From contig NZ_JAODOQ010000001.1 of NCBI RefSeq assembly GCF_025398315.1, positions 4,588,001 through 4,652,000 of the forward strand: a DNA stretch of 64,000 nt. Direction: 5' to 3'. Positions 1-10,071 of this stretch are shown here, piece by piece; within the stretch, counting starts at the first letter, position 1, and every line of letters starts with the position of its first letter. The notes under the pieces are model-generated. The model had not been told where the DNA came from. It ran no database searches and was given only the letters and a program-made list of their open reading frames with translations. The position numbers and the translations under genes were made by a program. Source of the DNA: Shewanella phaeophyticola. Its GTDB lineage: Bacteria > Pseudomonadota > Gammaproteobacteria > Enterobacterales > Shewanellaceae.

Positions 1-1001
1 CTAAATGCACTTAATGTATCGAGCCCTGGAGTTTCGTTAGGCGTTAAAGCCTGGCTGACAAGCCGTAAATCATTAATACCGATATCGGACTCTAAGCTTG
101 AGCTTAAAATACAGCGAACGCCGTGACTGTGGGCGGCTTCTATCGTGTGCTGTAAACCCGCAAGTGAGCCGAGCAGCATAGGCTTAATGATGAGTGCGCC
201 AATTCCGGGTTGTTGCTTTATCGCATTAACAACATCAAAAGTGGGCGAGTTCAATGACTCATCTAAGGCGTAGCGTAAGCCGAGTTGCCGATAAACTTCA
301 GAATTATCAGCAGGGTTAATGCAAGGCTCTTCAATATATTCGATTTTATCTTTAGGTAAACAGGCCAAAAAGTCGATGGCTTGCTCGAGGCTAAAACCTC
401 GATTGGCATCAAGTCGCAAACTCACCTGTGGTGCAAGTTCTAGCACTCGGTAAATAAAGGCAATTTCTTGTTTCATTGTGGTTTGTGCCACTTTGACTTT
501 AACGCTATTTATGGTGCCATTTTGCAGCAGTTTAGCCTGCAGTTGCTGTTCGTTCATACCGACATAAACCAGTGGTATTGTTGCCGACTGTGTGTGTGGG
601 TTATCAATTCTACAGGGGAATTGCTGAGTGATTTTTGCATGCAATAAGCTCAGTCCAAACGCGACAGAGGGTAAAGGTGAGGTGGTGGCTAAAGCGATTA
701 ACTCATTAGGCGACTTACCAATGAGTAACGCTGCGCTATGTGATAAAGAAGTCGTGACATCATCGAGTGATTCTTGACTAAAGCCTTCAATGGCCAGCCC
801 TTCAACATCAATGCCAGACAGCGGTGCTATTTCCACCCAGGCTTGTTGTTTATGGTGTTTGTCGTTAATTAAGCTGACGAGCAACACCACACCTTGGCGA
901 TGATCAATACGCTGTTTGGCTACCGGCAATGTTGGGTTGAGCGCAATATGGTATCGATACAAAGAGACCGCGCTAATGGTTAACTCGTCGACAGGTTGCA
1001 T
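1..1001 (-). CDS. menC: o-Succinylbenzoate synthase MenC (3' part cut by window edge)
   Basis: Dehydrates SHCHC to o-succinylbenzoate in cytoplasmic menaquinone biosynthesis; enolase-superfamily barrel. The frame is open from an ATG at 1001 down to the left edge with no stop, and begins MQPVDELTISAVSLYRYHI. The last visible residues read ETPGLDTLSAF, close to the usual C-terminus of the family, so only a short tail is missing. It lies 8 bp after the menH stop and is the third gene of a menD-menH-menC operon. Assignment rests on the operon position plus the conserved C-terminal region. No lesion seen. Confidence 0.88.
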   Translation of the reverse strand, partial: MQPVDELTISAVSLYRYHIALNPTLPVAKQRIDHRQGVVLLVSLINDKHHKQQAWVEIAPLSGIDVEGLAIEGFSQESLDDVTTSLSHSAALLIGKSPNELIALATTSPLPSVAFGLSLLHAKITQQFPCRIDNPHTQSATIPLVYVGMNEQQLQAKLLQNGTINSVKVKVAQTTMKQEIAFIYRVLELAPQVSLRLDANRGFSLEQAIDFLACLPKDKIEYIEEPCINPADNSEVYRQLGLRYALDESLNSPTFDVVNAIKQQPGIGALIIKPMLLGSLAGLQHTIEAAHSHGVRCILSSSLESDIGINDLRLVSQALTPNETPGLDTLSAF

Positions 1002-1009
1002 CACGCCTC

Positions 1010-1819
1010 CTAAGCTGGATGGGATGGATTAAGTAAGGTCAGTAATGTGTCGCTAAATAATTTAGGGTGAAGACTATGTATATTGTGCCCAGCAGCAGCT
1101 AGCGGTTGCAGTTGTAATTGATCTTTGCCATTTTCAGCCTGCCAATCTTTAGCCACCTGAGCAAATTTAGTGTCATCTAAGCCATACAGGTAATAACACG
1201 GACATGATAATTGGCTCAATACGGCTCTGCAGTCTTGTTGTAAGCTAAGTGAAGTGGCAAGGTAGCAGTTGCTCAGGCGCTCGGGGTCGTTATGACTGCG
1301 TAAGGTGATTAACTGCTGTTTGTGTTGTTTGCTAAGGTCGTTAAATACAGCCTGTTGATACCATAACGACAAAAAGGCTGTTATGGGTAACTGTTGCAGC
1401 TTTTTATCCCATAAGCTATCGCTTTTGGCGCGCGCATCACGTTGAGTGTCATCGGTTAACCCTGGATGGGCAGATTCTAGGGTTAAGCTCAGCAGAGAGT
1501 CAGGAAAATCTTTGGCAATATGCAATGCAATACGGCCGCCCAATGAATACCCAAGTAAATGAAACTGTTTAATACCAAGCCCGCTAACTTTAGCCACGAT
1601 ATGCGAGGCAACCTGGCGAAATCCAGGGGAGTCTAATACCAAGTGATTAGCGCCATGGCCAGGTAGGTCGATGCAGATACAATGAAAGTATTGGCTTAGA
1701 TGTGGCATTAAAATAGACCAGTCGTCTTTACTGCCCAAAAAGCCATGCAACATCACTAGTGCGGATAAATGGGGTTGGCCAAAACGACGGATTATCCCCA
1801 TTAGTGTTGTTTCACCCAT
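1010..1819 (-). CDS. menH: SHCHC synthase MenH (alpha/beta hydrolase)
   Basis: 269 aa alpha/beta-hydrolase that eliminates pyruvate from SEPHCHC to give SHCHC in menaquinone synthesis. Seen: an N-terminal HGFLGSKDDW block (oxyanion region), the nucleophile elbow GYSLGG near residue 90, and a C-terminal AAAGHNIH carrying the catalytic histidine. The start overlaps the end of menD by 19 bp, which implies translational coupling. Length fits the family. An ordinary esterase is the alternative, but the position between menD and menC settles it. Confidence 0.9.
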   Translation of the reverse strand: MGETTLMGIIRRFGQPHLSALVMLHGFLGSKDDWSILMPHLSQYFHCICIDLPGHGANHLVLDSPGFRQVASHIVAKVSGLGIKQFHLLGYSLGGRIALHIAKDFPDSLLSLTLESAHPGLTDDTQRDARAKSDSLWDKKLQQLPITAFLSLWYQQAVFNDLSKQHKQQLITLRSHNDPERLSNCYLATSLSLQQDCRAVLSQLSCPCYYLYGLDDTKFAQVAKDWQAENGKDQLQLQPLAAAGHNIHSLHPKLFSDTLLTLLNPSHPA

Positions 1820-3539
1820 TGGTTAATTTGCGCAATTTGATCGCTGGCTTGATTTGGCGCGACATTGACCTCGATAACTGATGCACAGTTAAACTCAAAT
1901 GCCTCTTGATACGCTTGTTGGAACGACTCTATGTCGTCAACTTGTCGATAAGCCAAGCCAAACATTGCTGCACCATAACCAAATTCTAGCCCATGACTTA
2001 AGCGATAAAAGTCATTGCGCAAATTTTCACTGGGCACAGGCAATAAGTTAAAAATATTGCCGCCATCATTGTTGATAATGACTAGCACAAATGAGCATGT
2101 CATCTGTTTGAGCAATGCCATTGAGTTGAAGTCATGCAAGCAAGATAAATCACCAATAATCAATGTGGTTGGTGCTTGTTTGTCAGCGGCTACCCCACAT
2201 GCCGTGGCAATAAGACCATCAATACCAGAGGCGCCGCGGTTGGTGTAAATGGCGGGAGTGTTGGTGGCGATAGGAGCATACATATCATAGAGGCGTATGG
2301 GTAAGCTATTGCCAATAAATAAGATATGTTGATCGGTTTGGCTTGCTGCAATGGCTCTAACCACTTGAGCCTCACCAAAGCTAGTGTTGTCAATTTGCTG
2401 TTTAAGGAGTGATTCTAATGACTCATTATATGGCAATAATTGCAGTGCCCAATTGGCGTCTGATGAACGCGGCCAAGTTAATTGACATACGGCTTGCACG
2501 CTGGTTTGCCATACCTGTTTATGTTGATGAGTTGGATCTAAACGGTCGCTGTGGGTTAACACTTGCCAGTAGCTGTGCCAATGTTGTTGGGCTAAATACT
2601 GGATCAGACGTTTTGAAATAAAACGACCGCCAAACACCAATACTCGCTCAGCTTGTTCGAGTAACTTACTGGCTTTGGTGTTTAGCAATAATTGATCAAT
2701 ATGGCCAATGACCCCAGGGTGCTGGCGTAATTGTGATTGTGCATCAACAACGACTGGCCAGCCGAGTTTTTGTGCCAATGCCACAATAAGCTGTGGGTTA
2801 TCTGCCGGTGAGAGCGTTCCTACAACAATCACACCTTTGCCATGCACAAAGCGCATTAAGGTGTCTGTGCTGGGGAGTTCTGACCCATTAAGCGCAGCAT
2901 AACGAGTTAATGGTTTATTACTTTCAAACCAAGCGTTTAGCGGAGATAGGTAAGTAGCTGTAGTGACACTAGCGGTTTTTTTTACATGAGTCAGCGTGAC
3001 GAGTGCGTTTGGGTATAACGGTTCACGATACATACAATTGATGTGCACCGGTTGATGCTGATTGGCGATTGCATGGTCGATGGTGGTTAATAAGGCATTA
3101 GCAGGGTAAGCGCTATCGGGGGTCGGTAAATTTACTTGTTTGGCGTAGCATGCAAAAATAGCAGGCTGCACAATAGCTTGGTTTGCTCCACAATCAATTA
3201 ACTCATTGGGGCGATCGCCTGACAATATGATTAAAGGCACATGGGTGAGCCAGGCTTCTACTATTGCAGGATATAAGTTTGCAACTGCAGTCCCTGAGGT
3301 GGTGATGATAGCAACAGGAGCATTACTGGCCTTAGCTAGTCCGAGTGCCATAAAGCCTAAACCGCGTTCGTCAAAATGAATATGACGAGTTAACTGGGTT
3401 TGACTGGCGGCGGCTAAAGTCAACGGCGTTGAACGAGACCCTGGTGCCATACACACATGCTTAACGCCTAAACGCGCGAGCTCTTCGAGGATTAATTGGC
3501 CCATAATAAATTCATATCAGCACTAGTTTGTTGTTGCAT
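1801..3539 (-). CDS. menD: SEPHCHC synthase MenD; N-terminus interrupted by a probable 1-base deletion
   Basis: Thiamine-diphosphate enzyme that joins isochorismate and 2-oxoglutarate, the first committed step of menaquinone synthesis. The long open frame starts at an ATG at 3504 (567 aa). It has the ThDP-family N-terminal block CMAPGSRSTPL, a conserved NRGASGIDGL and the C-terminal ThDP-binding GDLSCLHDFN...NNDGGNIFNLLP. The 3504 ATG is probably not the true start. In another frame, an ATG at 3539 gives MQQQTSADMNLLWAN, matching the family N-terminus, and rejoins LILEEL if one T is added in the ATTAATT at 3491-3497. The first gene of menDHC. Confidence 0.9.
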
Positions 3540-3647
3540 ATTGACTCATGTATAAGAAAACTTACGATTATAAGTGTAACGCCAAGTGTGCTTGATTTGT
3601 AAGAATTAACGCAGTCTTTTATGGGAAATCTCACATAGCGAGCATTG

Positions 3648-4076
3648 TTAAGCTTGATTATTAATCCACTCGCTCAGCACAACATGGGTTTTGATTTTAA
3701 TGATGTCAGCTTGTGCATCAATAAATTCACGAATTTCATGTAATCGTTGCATTGAATTGGCATGAACATAAACCAGTAAGTCCATATCACCAGTGATCCC
3801 CTGGCAAGTAATGACCTCAGGAATGGTATTAAAAATATGCATCACTTCTGCGCAACGGGCACAACGATGTTGAATTTCAAAGTAGGCTGATACGCCTTGT
3901 TTTTGCGATTCACTGAGCAACACTTGGTAGCCACGAATAACGCCGCTTTGTTCAAGTTTTTTGATCCGCTCCGTCACTGCACTGCGTGACAAATTCACTT
4001 GTTCGGAAATGAACGAAATACTCTGTCGAGCATTGCGGCGTAATTCGCTTATAATCGCTTTATCAAATTTATCCAA
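3648..4076 (-). CDS. Lrp/AsnC-family transcriptional regulator
   Basis: 142 aa. Residues 1-50 form the AsnC-type winged helix-turn-helix (DKFDKAIISELRRNARQSI, then SRSAVTERIKKLEQSGVIRGY). The rest is the RAM/AsnC ligand-binding ferredoxin-like domain, with GDMDLLVYVH near residue 100. It is divergent from the amino-acid permease at 4248 across 171 bp, so local control of that permease in response to an amino acid is likely (inference). Not Lrp itself; closer to the specialised AsnC-type feast/famine regulators. Confidence 0.85.
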   Translation of the reverse strand: MDKFDKAIISELRRNARQSISFISEQVNLSRSAVTERIKKLEQSGVIRGYQVLLSESQKQGVSAYFEIQHRCARCAEVMHIFNTIPEVITCQGITGDMDLLVYVHANSMQRLHEIREFIDAQADIIKIKTHVVLSEWINNQA

Positions 4077-4247
4077 TGTCGGTATTCCTGAATAAACGCT
4101 AATATGACTTCGCCGTCATACTGGCGGCTATAGATGTATTATCTGTCATTTTGTCGGTTTTTAAGTGCAACTTGCGCAGTTTAACCCGCAGAATGTTGAA
4201 TCAATGCCACATATAATATCGCAATATATCACAGCAAGAATAACATT

Positions 4248-5523
4248 ATGAATCAGATCACAGGAACGATTGGACGTTGGCAAGGCGCAGGATTAATGGC
4301 CACCACATTGTTGGGCACAGGCGTGTTTATTTTACCGCAGATGACCATTGCGGTGGCTGATTCTGGGGCGCTTTTGGCTTGGTTTATTTTAACCTTGGCG
4401 ATTATTCCGGTGGCGTTAGTGTTTGGCTTATTGGCGAGCCGCTTTCCTCATGCGGCAGGGGCCGGCTTATTTTGTCGAAAAAGCTTTCGGTAGCACGGCG
4501 GGCAGAACCGTAGGGTTAATCTTTTTATTGGTGATCCCAATTGGCGCTCCGGCAGCTATTTTAATGACACTGCAGTTTATGAATGCCTTGATACCGCTGC
4601 ATGGCAGCTGGCAGTTAGTGGCAGAGCTGGTTGTGGTGTTATTGCTAATGGTACTGAATGTGCGCGGTATTCAAGTATCAGCCAAGCTGCAATTTGCATT
4701 AACCTTAGCCATTGTGACTGTGGTGGCTTTGCTTTTTGGTGCCAGCGGGCTTAACTCTGAGCAGCTTGAGTCATTCAACCAAACCAGTCATCCACAAATG
4801 GACACGGTAATGGTGGCATTGGGCATTGGTTTTTGGAGCTTTTTGGGCATAGAGGCGATGACACATTTGGCCAGTGATTTTCGTCGTCCAGACAAAGACA
4901 TGTTGCCCGCCATATTGATGGGCACAGTGCTTGTTGGGATCATTTACCTTGCCTGCACGTTTTTACTGTTAATGGTGCCCACAGACAAAACCGGTGTCGC
5001 AATGATAAGTGCGTTTGATTACCTACTCAGTGACAACTTTTTGCATGGCTACGGTGCACAAGTGATTGGGATTTTAGGTATTGCCAGTGGCTTAGCCACC
5101 GTAAACGTCTACTCAGCTAGCGCTGCACGCTTATTGTGGAGCTTTAGTAAAGAAGGTATTTTGCCCAAATACTTTGTGAAGTTAAATCGTCATGGTGTGC
5201 CGTTTAGAGCGCTGTTTGGCATTCTTGGCAGTATGGCGGTGGTGATTGTACTAACCTTTTATTCTGGCCACGACTTAGAAACGTTAATTGCCTGGAGCAA
5301 TGGGGTTTTTGTGATTATTTACTTACTTGCCATGTTGTCGGCAGCAAAGTTACTCAGCAAGCGGTATTTACCGTTAGTGGCGACAGGGTGTGTGTTTTGC
5401 ATTGGGATAGGCATCGCCTTGGCCGAAAACATGTTGTATGTCATGGTATTGATTGCGGTTGTGGCGCCCTTCATGTGGTGGCAAAAGGCACATTTACAAC
5501 GTAAGCAACTACAAACGAGTTAG
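4248..5523 (+). pseudogene. yjeH: APC-family amino-acid transporter, YjeH-like; frame broken once
   Basis: Inner-membrane amino-acid/polyamine/organocation transporter, resembling YjeH, which exports methionine and branched-chain amino acids. The N-terminal part (from ATG 4248) has the APC helix-1 signature GTGVFILPQM. About ten further hydrophobic helices follow. The frame shifts at the G4 run 4458-4461. Removing one G joins RFPHAAG to PAYFVEKAFGS, the usual APC sequence, giving a protein of about 424 aa. The rest is open to 5523. Divergent from an Lrp/AsnC regulator, the likely controller. The lesion looks like a homopolymer sequencing error. Confidence 0.8.
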
Positions 5524-5529
5524 GGATTT

Positions 5530-5982
5530 TTAGGTAGTTTGCTGAATAGCAATATTACGCATTTGGATCAGTTCGCTGTGCTTTAGATAAAGTAAGTCTG
5601 CGGTGCGGCGAATGATTTGATCTTCATATTGCGATAACTCACCATCGGCATAAGCTAAACGCCACATCGACAACAATAAGGTATGTTTATCTTCGATGCT
5701 AAATTGAGCATTAACTTCAGCAGTAAACTCAAACAGTGATATAGCATCATGACGTGCTTGTTTGGCCTCATCAGCTAAGGTTTTAGCTTGTTCAGCGCTA
5801 ATGCCTAAGGTATTAGTGAGCATTTCAGGCAATATAGCGGCTTCGGCGTCAGCCAGTTTTTCGTCAGCATAAACCACTTCTAACAGCAAAGTCGCAGCGG
5901 CTAAATTAAGATGCTGGGCTTTTTCTTCAGGGCTACTTTCTTGTGCATGCGATTGAATAAACTGTTTTAGCTTGGCGATCAT
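5530..5982 (-). CDS. TerB-like (tellurite-resistance TerB/DjlA-type) protein
   Basis: 150 aa, cytoplasmic, all-helical. The fold signature is two acidic repeats about 65 residues apart: EVVYADEKLADAE near 36-48 and RLAYADGELSQYE near 107-119. These are the paired metal-binding-type motifs of the TerB superfamily. No J-domain or membrane segment. Convergent with the permease (7 bp between stops). The role of stand-alone TerB proteins is not defined. Family call firm, function unknown. Confidence 0.75.
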   Translation of the reverse strand: MIAKLKQFIQSHAQESSPEEKAQHLNLAAATLLLEVVYADEKLADAEAAILPEMLTNTLGISAEQAKTLADEAKQARHDAISLFEFTAEVNAQFSIEDKHTLLLSMWRLAYADGELSQYEDQIIRRTADLLYLKHSELIQMRNIAIQQTT

Positions 5983-6030
5983 ACTGACTCCACTATTGAG
6001 GCTACATCAATTTAATGCTAGCAAAAATGA

Positions 6031-6060
6031 TAATCCCAAGCGAATGGCTTGGGATTAATT
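6031..6060 (-). terminator. Rho-independent terminator after the DUF2780 gene
   Basis: Perfect 11-bp stem TAATCCCAAGC (6031-6041) / GCTTGGGATTA (6047-6057) with a 5-base loop. On the minus strand it is followed by ATCATTTTTGC. It sits 27 bp past the stop of the gene at 6087. Confidence 0.75.
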
Positions 6061-6086
6061 AATGTTAACCAATTGCGATATAATGC

Positions 6087-6638
6087 TTATAAAAGCGAGC
6101 CTAGGCCTTGGGTTAATAAGCCAACAGTGCCTTCGCTACCGCTTTGCTCTAAGTAGTTTTTAGCAATATCAACCATTGGCGCGATGTACTCTTTCGAGAT
6201 ACCTAGTTTTTCAAATGCGTCGTATACCATGGCTGAGCCTTGTAACGCAGAACCTAGGTCACCGGCTTGTGACAGTAAGCCTGACATACCGCTGTCTGAT
6301 GATAATGACGGTACCGCAGCCAGTAAACTGTCTGCATTAGGGATGCTGCTGGTTAATTGGCTGAAATCATTATCGCCTAAATTGGTTTGCGCTAAGCTTA
6401 AAAGCGAGCCAAGGCCGCCTTCTGCTTGAGTTTGGCTTAATCCAAGCTCAGACATTACACTGCCAACTAATTCGGTTGATTGCGCTGTTGTGCTCTCTTG
6501 AGCTGTTGTTTCTGTCGCTGCTGGTGTTGCCACTGCTTTTTTAGCCATTTCAGATGCTTTATCTAACCAACCCGCTGATGCAGGTGTAGAGATAGCTAAG
6601 ACGGTACACAGTATCGGTAATGCAGATGCTAATTTCAT
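6087..6638 (-). CDS. DUF2780 (VcgC/VcgE-like) exported protein
   Basis: 183 aa. Signal peptide (MKLASALPILCTVLAISTPA, cleavage near ASAGW), then a low-complexity Ala/Thr/Glu stretch. The rest is helical and Ser/Gly/Leu-rich, containing SELGLSQTQAEGGLGSLL and GLLTQGLGSLL, characteristic of the DUF2780 family. Probably periplasmic. Function unknown in the family. Its own terminator lies downstream. Divergent from the membrane protein at 6810. Confidence 0.7.
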   Translation of the reverse strand: MKLASALPILCTVLAISTPASAGWLDKASEMAKKAVATPAATETTAQESTTAQSTELVGSVMSELGLSQTQAEGGLGSLLSLAQTNLGDNDFSQLTSSIPNADSLLAAVPSLSSDSGMSGLLSQAGDLGSALQGSAMVYDAFEKLGISKEYIAPMVDIAKNYLEQSGSEGTVGLLTQGLGSLL

Positions 6639-6809
6639 AATGCTTGTCCTGTAAAATATGATGAAAGGCTAAACTTGGTTGCTATATTACCCTGAAATAG
6701 CTAAATGCGACAGGAGATCGATTATTTACGCATTTCGCTTGTGCAAATTGACACTTTTTTGGGTATCCTAAGCGCCATATTTATTGATTAATCGATTATT
6801 GGAATTTAC

Positions 6810-7526
6810 ATGTCATTGATTGCTATTTTGACTGAAGCATTAAACTTTTTTCGAAACCACATTCGTCAGCTGGCAGCACTGACTTTACCTCTACTCTTAA
6901 TTCAAGTGGCGATTCAGCTGTGGCTCGGTAATGAGATGCTCACAGCGGATCCTGAAAACCCTCAATTTGGTGCGTCTCACGCGGCAGTGATGATGTTGCT
7001 TTTATTGGTATTTTCAGTACTTATTGCTGCATTAACGCTGTTTTTAGAATTACGTTCACAAGGTCATGAGTTAGCGTCTGGGCAGATTTTAAAAGCCAGC
7101 TTACCGTTTGTGCCACCGTTATTATTAGCGGGCGTTTTTTCTGGTTTAGCGATTTTAGCGCCGGTAATGATATTTGCCGCATTTGGACTGCTTTGGTTAA
7201 TTGGACTTGTGGTGAGCCTGTATTTGTTTGCCCGCCTAGCTTATGTCAACTTTATGGTGGTGGTTGAGCGTTTAACGCCACTAGAAGCCATTAAAAAGAG
7301 TTTTAGTTTTAGCGCGGGTTCAATTGCATTTAAAACCATTGCAGTATTAATGCTTTATGTACCATTATCATTATTTGCTGGTGTGTTTACTCAATTGGCT
7401 ACTCAGGTTGGATTTCCACTACAATTAGTTGTTGAAACCTTGTTCGCGTTTTTAGGTTTATTTGTCAATATTGCCTTATTTAGATTGTATATGGTTAACC
7501 GTCAGCCGGCGGAAACTGATAAATAA
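6810..7526 (+). CDS. Polytopic membrane protein, YciC/UPF0259-like
   Basis: 238 aa with about five or six hydrophobic helices (roughly 20-40, 58-84, 96-140, 170-195, 205-230). A short soluble loop carries VERLTPLEAIKKSFSFSAGS, which resembles the conserved amphipathic segment of the YciC/DUF975-type membrane family. Likely inner membrane. The next gene begins 24 bp after its stop, so the two are probably co-transcribed. Function unknown. Confidence 0.55.
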   Translation: MSLIAILTEALNFFRNHIRQLAALTLPLLLIQVAIQLWLGNEMLTADPENPQFGASHAAVMMLLLLVFSVLIAALTLFLELRSQGHELASGQILKASLPFVPPLLLAGVFSGLAILAPVMIFAAFGLLWLIGLVVSLYLFARLAYVNFMVVVERLTPLEAIKKSFSFSAGSIAFKTIAVLMLYVPLSLFAGVFTQLATQVGFPLQLVVETLFAFLGLFVNIALFRLYMVNRQPAETDK

Positions 7527-7549
7527 GTCGCAGTAAAAAGGAGAAACCA

Positions 7550-8989
7550 TTGTTGAATGATACCGCTTTTATTGATGGTTTCTCCGAGCAATTAACTGAA
7601 GATTATCGCTTAGCTAAAAGTTATGTACGCGATATTCCAACCCAAGCACTGGTGTATATTCGCAGCTTTACTCATAAGCTTGCCAGTCAATTAGCGACCC
7701 CTCATGGGCTGATATTTTCTAGCCCTAATTTATACGACCGCATTGAACAATTACACTCAGCTAGGCTAATAGACCCTACCATTGTGCGTGCGTTACACCG
7801 TTTACGTAGTGACGGTAATCGTGGTGCTCACCCTGAAAAATATCACTTAACTCAGGCGCAATTGGTCACGATTGCTGAAAAGTCGATAACCAATATTTTA
7901 CGTGTAGTCGAAAAACTCTATCCTGTGGTACATCAACACGTCGCGCCGGGTTATACCTTTGAGCCTTTTGATTCGTTTGCAGGACGAGATTTGTGTTATC
8001 GCGCGGTGATGAATAATGATGCAGAAGCACAATATTTGGTGGGGATGTCGTTAAAAGCCAAAGGCCTCATGTTGCAAGGACAAGAGCAAGCATTGGCACA
8101 AGATTCAGACGCCAGCTCAGCACAAAGTAAGCTGTCGACCAAGGGGGAATATAGCACCGCGGCAGAGGCTTTTGCTCAAGCGGGTTATTGGTTTACTTTG
8201 GCTTCACAACAGCATCAAGCGGCCATATTTGAACATGGTGTCAGTTTACTGCACGGCTATTGTGGTGAGGTTAATCTTAGTGAGGGAGAGCAGTTAATCG
8301 CGCAGGCAGCCGACAGTGGCATTGTAGAAGCGCAAGCATTACAAGGCTTTTTTTATCTGGTGGGCAGCGATCAATTTGAGGTTGATTTGGCACAAGCAGA
8401 ACGCTTATTAACCCTTGCCGCTAATGCCGAAAACGCTGAGGCAATGTCTAACCTTGGGGTGTTGTATTATCAGGCTCAACAGTTTGAAAATGCGTTTTTG
8501 TGGATTAATAAGGCGGCTCAAGCGGGTTACCCCAATGCCCAGTATCATTTAGCCTTAATGTTGGCAGATGGCTTGGGCTGTTCATCAGACTTAGCGGCCA
8601 GCGAGCAATGGATGCTCGAGGCGGCAGAGCAAGGGCAAGTTGATGCTATGTTGCATTGTGGCAGTCACATTTTGCATGACGACAATGCCAGCCAACAGCA
8701 GCGTGTTAAAGCTGAAGGTTATTTGCACCAAGCCATTAAGTATGGCCACAATGTGACTGCAATGATAGAGCTGAGCGTTGCGTTAGCTGATGGTATTTTA
8801 GGTCGTATTGATGTGGTGCAAGCGGCGTACTTACTGACATTAGCGAAAGCCCATGCCAATGATGAACAGTTGGCGGTTATTGAGCCGTTATGGCAATCGC
8901 TGGCAATGCAAATCGACAGTGTTATTGAGCTTAATCCCAGTGATGATGAAATGATTGCGTTGCAACAGGCTAAGTTGCTTTTGGGGTAA
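7550..8989 (+). CDS. DUF4145-like N-terminus fused to Sel1/TPR-like repeats
   Basis: 479 aa from a TTG start at 7550. The TTG is preceded by AAGGAG at 7538-7543 with 6-nt spacing, and no nearby ATG fits. Residues about 1-120 resemble DUF4145 (IRSFTHKLASQL, then LHRLRSDGNRGAHPEK), a module often found in defence and restriction-associated proteins. From about 200 on, several Sel1-type repeats appear (AEAMSNLGVLYYQA, YPNAQYHLALMLADGLG), a protein-interaction solenoid. No signal peptide. Cytoplasmic scaffold is the best guess; partner unknown. Confidence 0.65.
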   Translation: MLNDTAFIDGFSEQLTEDYRLAKSYVRDIPTQALVYIRSFTHKLASQLATPHGLIFSSPNLYDRIEQLHSARLIDPTIVRALHRLRSDGNRGAHPEKYHLTQAQLVTIAEKSITNILRVVEKLYPVVHQHVAPGYTFEPFDSFAGRDLCYRAVMNNDAEAQYLVGMSLKAKGLMLQGQEQALAQDSDASSAQSKLSTKGEYSTAAEAFAQAGYWFTLASQQHQAAIFEHGVSLLHGYCGEVNLSEGEQLIAQAADSGIVEAQALQGFFYLVGSDQFEVDLAQAERLLTLAANAENAEAMSNLGVLYYQAQQFENAFLWINKAAQAGYPNAQYHLALMLADGLGCSSDLAASEQWMLEAAEQGQVDAMLHCGSHILHDDNASQQQRVKAEGYLHQAIKYGHNVTAMIELSVALADGILGRIDVVQAAYLLTLAKAHANDEQLAVIEPLWQSLAMQIDSVIELNPSDDEMIALQQAKLLLG

Positions 8990-9014
8990 CATTCACGAGT
9001 TCAAAGGGAGTATT

Positions 9015-9233
9015 GTGAGCATGAAAAGCACGGATCCCCGTGAAAGCGGGTTAATTCATTGGCTGTCTTTAGTGGTTGCACTGGGTATTGCTCAAAGTAT
9101 CTTTTGGTATTTAGATATTGATGTTGAAGCCAGTTTATCGCTTGAATATATCGCCGCGTTGTTTGTTAAAGTTGCCTTCATCAGCCTGTTTTATTATTTA
9201 TGTCTAAAAGTCTTTTGCTGGCTATATAGATAG
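9015..9233 (+). CDS. Small membrane protein, unknown
   Basis: About 70-72 aa. GGGAG at 9006-9010 points to a GTG start at 9015 or the ATG at 9021 (MKSTDPRESG). Two hydrophobic helices (HWLSLVVALGIAQSIFWYL and IAALFVKVAFISLFYYL) predict a two-pass inner-membrane protein. It follows the Sel1 protein by 25 bp and may be the last gene of that unit. No family recognised. Confidence 0.5.
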   Translation: MSMKSTDPRESGLIHWLSLVVALGIAQSIFWYLDIDVEASLSLEYIAALFVKVAFISLFYYLCLKVFCWLYR

Positions 9234-9409
9234 CCGCAGCCACGGGTTTTAGCCCCCGTAACAAGCGCGACTCTGCAACGGCATTCGTTCAAAAAGTAAA
9301 GTCTCTGCCTATGTAACAACCTTTTTCTTTAGCACTTCGAAAACTTATCACTTAGATAATTCCTGACACTAACGCTTAAGCAAAGCCATTCGTCAGCTTT
9401 TTTGCCCAG

Positions 9410-9742
9410 TTAATCCGCTTGGTGTTCGAATGTTCTACCTGTCGTTGAGGCCTGGCTTGTTCCTGAGCGCTTAAACATATCAGCATAAGGCGCTGTGGGC
9501 TCGCGTTGTACATTGGCGTAGTTTTGGTACGCACGTGCTTGTTCAGCTTGCTGACGACGAAGCATTTTTTTACCAAAAAATCGCAAGGTGAGAAAACTGA
9601 TTAAGCCAAATAATAATAAAAATGGCAGTAAAGTAATGGCGACTAAAGCCATAGCAAACACCATGAGCAAGGCTAGAATTGGATTCATGCTTGATACACG
9701 ATGTTTAAAGTTGGCGCTGTTAAATGCTTGGTTAACGTTCAT
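9410..9742 (-). CDS. Conserved small membrane protein, unknown
   Basis: 110 aa. AGGAG lies 5 nt upstream of the ATG at 9742. Residues 20-55 are a long hydrophobic stretch (MNPILALLMVFAMALVAITL onward), enough for one long or two short helices. A basic, Gln/Arg-rich, probably cytoplasmic tail follows (KKMLRRQQAEQARAYQNY). No recognised domain. Real gene status rests on the ribosome site and membrane-protein composition. Confidence 0.5.
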   Translation of the reverse strand: MNVNQAFNSANFKHRVSSMNPILALLMVFAMALVAITLLPFLLLFGLISFLTLRFFGKKMLRRQQAEQARAYQNYANVQREPTAPYADMFKRSGTSQASTTGRTFEHQAD

Positions 9743-10071
9743 GTTGGCTCCTAAATGCGGTTTATCCTATGTCTATTTAACATGCTGAAAATGTTCATTA
9801 AATGACAGGGCTGATGGGCTAAAAGCCGTCAGCTGAGGATCCGCGCCTGAAATATGTATGATTGTTGAGCATGCAGTGTGCAACAGGTGGACATAATATG
9901 TCACGTTAAACCTCGTTAATGTTTACTCCAGAATAAGCATTACATTTGATTGACCCTTGAAATAGCAATGATGAATCTTCGTCAGGGCAATGTTGATAAA
10001 ACTAAAAAGCCATATTTATTGAGTGTTTTGCTCAATGAAAGGGCGTGGTGGAAATTACGTTAATGACAATA
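9743..10071. other. Gene-free stretch
   Basis: Between the divergent start of the small membrane-protein gene and the cytochrome terminator. It must carry the promoter for the gene at 9742. I see no clear protein, RNA or repeat. Confidence 0.4.

Noticed and set aside
9240..9262. Small dyad ACGGG/CCCGT after the small membrane-protein gene
   Set aside because: Short stem and no T run; not convincing as a terminator.
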